The notes below the pieces were generated by a model that was not told the DNA's origin, did no database searches, and saw only the letters and a program-made list of their open reading frames with translations. DNA of 5,338 nt, taken from positions 1 through 5,338 of the forward strand of contig JASHQV010000035.1 of assembly GCA_030038955.1 (NCBI GenBank), read 5' to 3'. Origin of the DNA: Solirubrobacteraceae bacterium (lineage in GTDB: Bacteria; Actinomycetota; Thermoleophilia; Solirubrobacterales; Solirubrobacteraceae). The translations under genes were made by a program, and so were the position numbers. How positions within the stretch are numbered: position 1 is the first letter of the stretch; each line of letters starts with the position of its first letter. Shown in pieces: positions 1 through 4,595 of the stretch.

Positions 1-234
1 GCGCGCGGAATGCAGGATCCGCACGCCCGAGTCGTTGATCCGTGCGATCCCGGCCAGCTCGGTCGTCTGGGCTCGCAGCTGCTCGACGCCCTTGACGGCC
101 GCCGCCGCCTGAGCCGAGATCCGCAGCGCCAGCGCGACGATCACGATCACGATCGCCGCCACCACCAGCACCACGACGATGCCGAGGATCAGACCGATGT
201 GCCAGCCCGTCGAGGCCGCCAGTGGGGCGATCAT
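1..234 (-). CDS. Small single-span membrane protein, third gene of the cox operon (3' end outside window)
   Basis: I do not recognise a named family. The visible 78 residues begin MIAPLAASTGWHIG. One strongly hydrophobic segment rich in Val/Ile/Leu/Ala follows (about residues 13-37), then a polar, helix-prone stretch with AAAAVKGVEQLRAQTTEL, which could form a short coiled coil. The N-terminus has no positive charge, while R38 and K48 follow the membrane span, so the bulk probably lies in the cytoplasm. The start is well supported: GGAGG sits 6 nt upstream of the ATG, and the ATG overlaps the coxS stop as ATGA, which implies translational coupling. The reading frame is still open at the left edge, so the full length is unknown. 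Its place right behind coxS suggests a job tied to the dehydrogenase, such as a membrane anchor or electron-transfer partner. That is inference only. Confidence 0.82.
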   Translation of the reverse strand, partial: MIAPLAASTGWHIGLILGIVVVLVVAAIVIVIVALALRISAQAAAAVKGVEQLRAQTTELAGIARINDSGVRILHSAR

Positions 235-800
235 CGCGCGCCTCCACGAGCCTCGGCCTGCGATCCGGTCCCGCTTGCCTGCGGTGTCATCTCTCCTCCC
301 TCCCGCTGGCGGTAGCGCTCCTCCGCCCAGCGGATCGAACGAACGATCGTTGTGTAACCGGTGCAGCGGCAGATCTGGCCCGAGATCGCCTCGCGGATCT
401 CGGCGTCGGTCAGCCGCGGCACGCTGCCGCCGGCGCTCGCGACGCGGCTCGCCTGGCGTTCCAGCAGCGCCTTGGCGGTCATCATCATCGCGGGCGTGCA
501 GAACCCGCACTGGAGGCCGTGCTCCTCGGCGAAGCCCTGCTGGATCGGGTCGAGCGCGTCGCCGCTCGCGAGCCCCTCGACCGTCTCCACGCGGTGGCGC
601 TCGGCGGTCGCCGCCAGCACCGTGCAGGACTTCACCGGCTCGCCGTCCATCAGCACGATGCAGGCGCCGCAGTTCGACGTGTCGCAGCCCCAGTGGGTGC
701 CGGTCAGCCCGAGCTCGTCGCGGAGGAAGTGCACGAGCAGCATCCGCGGCTCGACTTCGCGCGTGTGCTCGTGGTCGTTGACCGAGACCGTGACCAGCAT
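231..800 (-). CDS. coxS: Aerobic CO dehydrogenase-type small subunit, [2Fe-2S] protein
   Basis: This is the iron-sulfur subunit of a molybdenum hydroxylase of the xanthine oxidase/CO dehydrogenase family. It passes electrons from the Mo centre of the large subunit to FAD in the medium subunit. Numbering from the ATG (189 aa), the N-terminal plant-ferredoxin-like domain carries GCDTSNCGAC with C39, C44, C47 and then C59. The C-terminal helical domain carries C98GFC101 and C144RC146, giving all eight ligands of the two clusters. ATG at 800 is preferred over the GTG just upstream (803) because GAGGA lies 6-7 nt before it. The gene starts 31 nt after coxM and overlaps the next gene by ATGA. Oddities: a linker of about 11 extra residues before the second cluster's CRC motif, TPA where TPG is usual, and a polar tail of about 20 residues. 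Large-subunit data would be needed to tell a true CO dehydrogenase from a related hydroxylase. Confidence 0.95.
   Translation of the reverse strand: MLVTVSVNDHEHTREVEPRMLLVHFLRDELGLTGTHWGCDTSNCGACIVLMDGEPVKSCTVLAATAERHRVETVEGLASGDALDPIQQGFAEEHGLQCGFCTPAMMMTAKALLERQASRVASAGGSVPRLTDAEIREAISGQICRCTGYTTIVRSIRWAEERYRQREGGEMTPQASGTGSQAEARGGAR
288..304 (-). promoter_or_regulatory. Strong Shine-Dalgarno-like purine tract before an internal in-frame ATG of coxS
   Basis: On the minus strand a GGGAGGGAGGAG tract directly precedes ATG (290-288), inside coxS and in its frame. Starting there would give a 19-residue peptide beginning MTPQASGTG that ends at the coxS stop. It may be chance, since the tract also encodes REGGE, or it may load ribosomes near the coupled downstream start. 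Function is not established. Confidence 0.3.
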
Positions 801-831
801 CACGCGTCCTCGTGCGGGAGCGTGGTCGAGA

Positions 832-1743
832 TCACGCCCGCTCCTCCGGGACCGCGTCCTCGCCCAGCGCCCGCGCCATCGCTCGGCGCAGCGCCCGCTC
901 GACGAGCACGCCGGCGACGTGATGCTTGTACTCCGCGGATCCGCGCTGATCGGTCACCGGCCGCGTGTGGTCGGCGGCGACGCGCGCGGCCCGGGCGAGC
1001 AGCTCGTCGGACGGCCGCTCGCCGACCAGCAGCTGCTCCGCCTCGGTCGAGGTGATGCCGGCGCCAACCGCGGCGAGTGCAATGCCCGCGTGCTCGATCC
1101 GCCCTGCCGCCAGCCGCATCGACGCGCCGGCGGCGGCCACCGCCCAGTCGCCGGCGCGGCGGTCGACCTTCTCGTAGGCGCTGCCCTGGTGCTGCTGCAG
1201 CGGCACCCTGATCTCGATCAGCATCTCGGCCGGTCCGACCGCGGTCTCGTAGGGCCGCAGGTGGAACTCGTGCATCTCCAGGACCCGCTCTGCCTCGAGC
1301 CCGCGAATCACCAGGCGCGCGCCGACCGCGGCGCACACCGCGCTGAGGTCCTCGGAGGGATCCGCCTGGCACAGCGCACCCCCGATCGTGCCGCGGTTGC
1401 GGACGACGGGGTCGGCGATCACCCGCTCCGCGTCGGTGAAGATCGCCATCCGCCGGGCCAGCAGCTCGGAGCTGAGCAGGTCCCGGTGCCGCGTCATCGC
1501 GCCGATCCTCAGCTCCTCTCCGGCGTCCTCGGCGTGGCGCTCGACGCGGATGTAGCCGAGCTCGTCGGCGAGCGGGTCGATGTCGATCAGATGCCCTGGC
1601 GTCGCCAGCCGCAGCTTCATCATCGGCAGCAGCGAGTGACCCCCGGCGAGCAGCCGCGCGTCCTGGCCGAGCTGCTGCAGCAGCTCCAGCGCCTGCTCGA
1701 TGCTGGTCGCCCGCTCGTACTCGAAAGGTGCTGGTACTTGCGT
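832..1743 (-). CDS. coxM: Aerobic CO dehydrogenase-type medium (FAD) subunit, apparent ACG start
   Basis: This is the FAD-binding subunit of a CO dehydrogenase-type molybdenum hydroxylase. It takes electrons from the CoxS clusters and hands them to the respiratory chain. Read from 1743 the product is 303 aa, close to the roughly 290 usual for CoxM. Residues 2-9 are QVPAPFEY, the standard N-terminus. AGGHS (33-37, followed by LLP) and TIGG (119-122, followed by ALCQADPSEDL) are the two FAD-binding motifs. A C-terminal domain contains SAYEKVDRRAGDW. The codon at the usual Met position is ACG. GGAG lies 7 nt upstream of it, and no ATG, GTG or TTG occurs in frame between the upstream stop (1846-1848) and the ATG at 1623. 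Starting at 1623 would delete the AGGHS loop, so it is unlikely to be the true start. Either ACG is used as the initiator or it is a mutation or sequencing error of ATG. It is the first gene of the operon, divergent from the LysR gene. Confidence 0.92.
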   Translation of the reverse strand, partial: TQVPAPFEYERATSIEQALELLQQLGQDARLLAGGHSLLPMMKLRLATPGHLIDIDPLADELGYIRVERHAEDAGEELRIGAMTRHRDLLSSELLARRMAIFTDAERVIADPVVRNRGTIGGALCQADPSEDLSAVCAAVGARLVIRGLEAERVLEMHEFHLRPYETAVGPAEMLIEIRVPLQQHQGSAYEKVDRRAGDWAVAAAGASMRLAAGRIEHAGIALAAVGAGITSTEAEQLLVGERPSDELLARAARVAADHTRPVTDQRGSAEYKHHVAGVLVERALRRAMARALGEDAVPEERA

Positions 1744-1750
1744 CTTCTGG

Positions 1751-1755
1751 CTCCG
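1751..1755 (-). promoter_or_regulatory. Shine-Dalgarno site that supports the ACG start of coxM
   Basis: CGGAG on the minus strand lies 7 nt before the ACG at 1743-1741. This is ideal spacing, and together with the conserved QVPAPFEY that follows it places initiation at ACG rather than at the internal ATG 1623. Confidence 0.65.
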
Positions 1756-1820
1756 ATATCCAAGTGCTCGCGGAGAGGTCCGGCGCGGGCCGGTTCCGTG
1801 GCTGTCCTCTCCCAGCCTGA

Positions 1821-1849
1821 AATGTGCGCTGTTATCGTGAGGCCGTCAA
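1821..1849 (-). promoter_or_regulatory. Putative cox operon promoter
   Basis: On the minus strand, TTGACG (1849-1844) is a near-consensus -35 element. After a 17-nt spacer comes CACATT (1826-1821), a weak -10 that keeps the A2 and T6 positions. A weak -10 suits an activator-dependent promoter. Transcription would start near 1814, leaving a leader of about 70 nt before coxM. The inverted repeat 1857-1872 lies 7 nt upstream of the -35, centred near -50, a position where LysR proteins commonly activate. This is inferred from sequence alone. Confidence 0.5.
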
Positions 1850-1856
1850 CTGTGAG

Positions 1857-1872
1857 TTAAGCAATCGCTTAA
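1857..1872. promoter_or_regulatory. 16-bp inverted repeat, likely LysR-type operator
   Basis: TTAAGC-AATC-GCTTAA is a perfect inverted repeat with 6-bp arms and a 4-bp spacer. AT-rich arms stand out in this GC-rich DNA; TTAA seems to occur in the window only here and at the related site 2933-2948. The site is upstream of the cox promoter and about 47 bp before the LysR start codon, so it could serve activation in one direction and autorepression in the other. It is close to, but not exactly, the T-N11-A consensus (the arms give T-N12-A). Confidence 0.65.
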
Positions 1873-1899
1873 GCGTAGTCCAGCGGAGGAGTCAGTCAG

Positions 1900-1923
1900 G
1901 TGACGGAAACGGCGGGGAGATGA
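1900..1923 (+). CDS. Possible seven-codon leader peptide ORF coupled to the LysR gene
   Basis: GTG at 1900 opens a frame reading V(M)-T-E-T-A-G-R and then TGA at 1921-1923. The stop overlaps the LysR ATG (1920-1922) as ATGA. A strong GGAGGAG (1885-1891) sits 8 nt before the GTG. By contrast, the LysR ATG has only a GGGGAG that abuts it, too close to work well. This suggests the regulator is translated by re-initiation after the leader. The ORF is too short to judge by codon use, so chance cannot be excluded. Confidence 0.45.
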   Translation: MTETAGR

Positions 1924-2921
1924 CACTCGCACAGCTGCATTCGTTCGTGCTCGTCGCGCAGCTCGGCTCCGTCAAGGCGGCGGCCGCCGAGCTCGAGGTG
2001 ACCGAGCCGGCGGTGTCGGTCGCGGTCGCGGCGCTGCGCAAGGAGCTCGGCGACGAGCTGTTCGTGCGCGCTGGTCGCGGGATCGCGCTGACGCCTGGCG
2101 GTCGCCGGCTGGCGGCGCTGGCGAGCGAGATCCTCGGGCTTGCCGAGCAGGCGAGGCGCTCGGTTCCCGACAGCCCGGGCCAGCCACAGCGGATCCAGAT
2201 CGCCGTGACCGACCCCGTCGCCGAGCACATCGGCCCCCTGATCGACGCCTTCGGGGCGCGCGGGGAGGGCATCGAGGTCGACTTCGAGACCGCCGCCGGC
2301 GCGTCGTTTGCGGACATGCTCGAGCACCGCCGTGCCGACATCGCGCTGGGACCGCATCCGGGTCCATCGCCGTCGATCGCGTCCGTCCCGTTCCTCCGCT
2401 GCCAGCTGGTGGTCGTGGCGGCGCCCGGGCACCCGCTCGCGGGACGGCCGGAGATCCTCCCGCAGACGCTCGCGTCGCATCGGTGGCTGGTCGGCCCGCC
2501 GGAGCTCGACCCCTCGACCACGACCGGGCTGTTCTTCGAGCGTCACCGGCTGGCGCCCGCGGAGCTGGCGCGGTTCACGAGCCAGGCGGCCGCGATCGCC
2601 GCCGCCGCCGCCGGCGAGGGGATCGTGCTGGCGCTCGCGCACTCGGTCCTGCATGAGGTTCGGCGACGAGCGCTCGTCCGCCTCGACGTGCGCGGCACGC
2701 CGTTCGTCGAGATCTGGCACGCTGCGACGCTCGGCGTCGGCCGGGCGCTCCCGGCGGCGCTGGCGCTGCAGCGGTTCGCGACGACGCCGGAGGCGACCCA
2801 GGCGATCGTCAGCGGCCGCGCGGGCACCGCCTCGACTCGCGCCCGGCCGAAGGTGCACGTGACCCTGTGGCGCGCGGTCGCCGACCAGCTCGACGCCGCC
2901 GAGACCGCCAAGCGCGCCTGA
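1920..2921 (+). CDS. LysR-family transcriptional regulator
   Basis: A DNA-binding regulator of 333 aa, probably acting as a tetramer. The N-terminal winged helix-turn-helix covers about residues 1-60: MTLAQLHSF, then GSVKAAAAELEVTEPAVS as the HTH, then the wing region ELFVR. A linker helix follows to about 85. An effector-binding domain begins near IQIAVTDP (about residue 95). The tail beyond about residue 300 is longer than in most LysR proteins and ends ETAKRA. ATG 1920 is chosen because the family N-terminus begins there; the in-frame ATG at 1824 would add 32 residues of no LysR character and cross the operator. The gene is divergent from coxM. In Mycobacterium the LysR protein CutR controls the CO dehydrogenase genes, so a similar role is likely. 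A CbbR-like role for nearby Calvin-cycle genes is the main alternative. The effector is unknown. Confidence 0.93.
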   Translation: MTLAQLHSFVLVAQLGSVKAAAAELEVTEPAVSVAVAALRKELGDELFVRAGRGIALTPGGRRLAALASEILGLAEQARRSVPDSPGQPQRIQIAVTDPVAEHIGPLIDAFGARGEGIEVDFETAAGASFADMLEHRRADIALGPHPGPSPSIASVPFLRCQLVVVAAPGHPLAGRPEILPQTLASHRWLVGPPELDPSTTTGLFFERHRLAPAELARFTSQAAAIAAAAAGEGIVLALAHSVLHEVRRRALVRLDVRGTPFVEIWHAATLGVGRALPAALALQRFATTPEATQAIVSGRAGTASTRARPKVHVTLWRAVADQLDAAETAKRA

Positions 2922-2932
2922 GCCACTGAGCG

Positions 2933-2948
2933 ATAAGCCTTTCCTTAA
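2933..2948. promoter_or_regulatory. Second operator-like site related to 1857-1872
   Basis: ATAAGC-CTTT-CCTTAA matches the cox operator TTAAGC-N4-GCTTAA at 10 of 12 arm positions with the same 4-bp spacer. It continues as CTTAACTC-GGG-TTGACGG. The minus strand at the cox operator reads CTTAACTC-ACAG-TTGACGG. This suggests the LysR protein also controls the gene starting at 3045. Confidence 0.6.
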
Positions 2949-2954
2949 CTCGGG

Positions 2955-2983
2955 TTGACGGGCTCGGGATGCGTCGTCACCGT
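2955..2983 (+). promoter_or_regulatory. Putative promoter of the duplicated membrane-protein gene
   Basis: TTGACG (2955-2960) is a good -35. At 17 nt spacing the -10 position reads CACCGT, which is very weak and would need an activator. The start point would be near 2990, about 55 nt before the start codon. GATAAA at 2992-2997 is an alternative -10 but is not spaced correctly from this -35. The 2922-3044 gap holds no other recognisable gene. Confidence 0.35.
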
Positions 2984-3031
2984 GCGATGCGGATAAATGG
3001 ACGGCCGACCGGCCGCACGCTCCAGCGAGCT

Positions 3032-3040
3032 GGAGGAGGG
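3032..3040 (+). promoter_or_regulatory. Strong ribosome binding site that fixes the start at 3045
   Basis: GGAGGAGGG lies immediately before ATAC-ATG. GGAGG is 8 nt from the ATG. This decides for ATG 3045 over the in-frame ATG at 2997, which has no such site. Confidence 0.85.
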
Positions 3041-3044
3041 ATAC

Positions 3045-4595
3045 ATGCGGGAATCTGGCAGCGGCGAAAATCGCAGCGGACTGCTGCAGTGGGTGATCGT
3101 GCTTGGCGTCGGCGTGCTGGTGGCGACGCTGATCCTCGGCCTGGGCCTGATCCCCCGCCTGAACGCCGGTCAGAAGGTGCTGAACGGAGCCAGGCCGGCG
3201 TTCCAGAGCCAGAGCCTGAAGGCCGACGTCGCCGGCATCGACCTGATCTCGAAGAACGTCGACATGGCGAACCCGATCGTCGATCCCTCCGGCGGCGGCG
3301 CCTCTGAGATCCCGGCATTGGTCGGCTACGCCGCGGGACGCCTGCACACGACGCCGGCGAAGGCGCTCGCGGCGATCCAGACGAGCTTCCCGCACACGGC
3401 GGCGCTGCTGGGGGCGCTGCCGCTGAGCTCGGTGACGGCGGAGCTGCCGAAGCTGGTCGCGTTCCTAGCGACGACGCTAAAGCTCTCGCCCACCCAGGTC
3501 GAGACCGCGCTGGCGTCCAACTTCCCGGCGTTGGCGCAGGCGATCGCGAACCTGCCGGCGGTCACCGCCGGCTGGGACAACGTACCGGGCCTGAGCGGGA
3601 TGACCGGCTTCAACGGCAAGCCGGTCCGAACCGTCCCCGAGCTGCGCGACTACTTCAAGGATCAGCTGATCCCGGCCGTCGGCGCCCAGCAGAAGAACTT
3701 CCAGAGCCTCGACGGCACCTCGGCGGTCAACTGGATCGCGCCGGTGCTGCTGGTGATCGCGGGCGTCGTGATCGTGTTCGCGCTGGCGATGATCGCGCGC
3801 AATTTGCGCGGCCGCATCGGTCGCAGCGAGGCGATCGGGGCTGCCGCCGTCGTTCCGATCGTGGGCATCGTCGTGGTCGTGCTGGCGCTGGCGCTGGCGC
3901 TGGTCCCGCGGACGAGCCACGGCCAGAAGCTGCTCGACGGCCTCGCGCCGGCGTTCACCGCCCAGCGGGTCGCGGGCGACCGCGCCGGGGTGAACTTCGT
4001 CGGCACGATCGTGCGCATGGAGAACCCGATCATGACGCCGGCCGGTGGCGCGTCGGCCGAGGTGCCGAAGCTGGTCGCGTTCGTCTCATCCAAGACCGGC
4101 CTCACGGACGCCCAGGTGCTGGCGGCGCTGCAGAAGCACTTCCCGGCGGTCACCGACCTGCTGAAGGCGCTGCCGCTGAGCGCGGTCAGCGCCGAGATCC
4201 CCAAGATCGTGGCGCTGCTCGGTCCCGGAGTCGTCAAGGCGGCGCCGCTGCTGGCGCAGACGATCGTCAACACGCCACCGGTCACGAGCGGCTGGAACGA
4301 CGTGCCCGGAACCGCGGGGACCCACATGTTCAACGGCAAGCCGATCCGCACGGTTCCCGACGTGCAGACGTACTTCAGCAGCGACGTGATCCCGGTGCTG
4401 GAGCGACAGCGCGGCAACTACGACAAGCTGACGACGACCTCCGAGATCAACTTCATCGGCCCGCTGGTGCTGATCATCGGCGCGATCGTGATCATCTACG
4501 GGCTGCTGATGGTGGCGCTGGCGGCGGGCCTGCCGGCGCCGCGGCGTCAGCGGTCGGCGGCGGCCGCCGGCGCAGCCGCGCCCGCGAGCGGATGA
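3045..4595 (+). CDS. Internally duplicated four-span membrane protein of unknown function
   Basis: I do not recognise the family of this 516-aa protein. Hydrophobic spans are at about 14-36, 231-252, 264-287 and 471-495. Positive charges in the 252-260 loop (ARNLRGRIGR) and the tail (498-503) put both ends inside and two large domains (about 37-230 and 288-470) outside. The two halves are clearly homologous. GQKVLNGARPAF (42-53) matches GQKLLDGLAPAF (293-304). GWDNVPG (177-183) matches GWNDVPG (417-423). FNGKPVRTVPEL (189-200) matches FNGKPIRTVPDV (429-440). Each half also holds two ~44-residue sub-repeats of the form E(L/I)P-LV...FP...LP; the fourth copy is about 11 residues shorter. No cysteine or obvious catalytic motif is seen. 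Its position between a cox operon and cbbX, and a shared operator-like site, suggest a link to CO or carbon metabolism, but this is inference. Confidence 0.92.
   Translation: MRESGSGENRSGLLQWVIVLGVGVLVATLILGLGLIPRLNAGQKVLNGARPAFQSQSLKADVAGIDLISKNVDMANPIVDPSGGGASEIPALVGYAAGRLHTTPAKALAAIQTSFPHTAALLGALPLSSVTAELPKLVAFLATTLKLSPTQVETALASNFPALAQAIANLPAVTAGWDNVPGLSGMTGFNGKPVRTVPELRDYFKDQLIPAVGAQQKNFQSLDGTSAVNWIAPVLLVIAGVVIVFALAMIARNLRGRIGRSEAIGAAAVVPIVGIVVVVLALALALVPRTSHGQKLLDGLAPAFTAQRVAGDRAGVNFVGTIVRMENPIMTPAGGASAEVPKLVAFVSSKTGLTDAQVLAALQKHFPAVTDLLKALPLSAVSAEIPKIVALLGPGVVKAAPLLAQTIVNTPPVTSGWNDVPGTAGTHMFNGKPIRTVPDVQTYFSSDVIPVLERQRGNYDKLTTTSEINFIGPLVLIIGAIVIIYGLLMVALAAGLPAPRRQRSAAAAGAAAPASG

Larger units (their letters stand above)
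1744..1919. promoter_or_regulatory. Divergent control region between coxM and the LysR gene
   Basis: This 176-bp intergenic stretch is relatively AT-rich in its middle (about 1818-1875) compared with the rest of the window. It holds a putative minus-strand promoter, a 16-bp inverted repeat and a short leader ORF, each listed separately. A divergent structural operon and LysR gene sharing one regulatory region is the classic layout for LysR-type activators that also control their own gene. Confidence 0.75.

Noticed and set aside
121..180. Short tandem GATCAC/ACCACC-like repetition
   Set aside because: It is explained by Val/Ile codons of the membrane span on the minus strand, so it is not a regulatory repeat.
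832..1623. coxM starting at ATG 1623
   Set aside because: It would lose the conserved N-terminus and the AGGHS FAD-binding loop encoded in frame at 1624-1740.
1761..1763. TTG (minus strand) as an alternative coxM start
   Set aside because: It is not in the coxM frame, and no other usable start precedes 1743.
361..1860. Open frame of 499 codons on the plus strand
   Set aside because: It lies antisense to coxS and coxM, which carry all family motifs. Its translation is Arg/Pro/Ala-rich with no domain, as expected for a shadow frame in GC-rich DNA.
1824..1919. N-terminal extension of the LysR protein from ATG 1824
   Set aside because: The added 32 residues lack LysR character and overlap the operator and cox promoter region. 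The family start matches ATG 1920.
2997..3044. Start of the membrane protein at ATG 2997
   Set aside because: There is no ribosome binding site there, while ATG 3045 has GGAGGAGGG in front and a usual short N-terminus before the first span.
1896..3395. Open frame of 499 codons on the minus strand
   Set aside because: It is antisense to the LysR gene and the start of the membrane-protein gene. The composition is extremely Arg-rich and there is no recognisable fold.
3609..4350. 720-bp spaced DNA repeat (ttcaacggcaagcc at 3609 and 4329) as a mobile or recombination repeat
   Set aside because: It is the coding trace of the protein duplication. The copies have diverged at synonymous and other positions and stay in frame.
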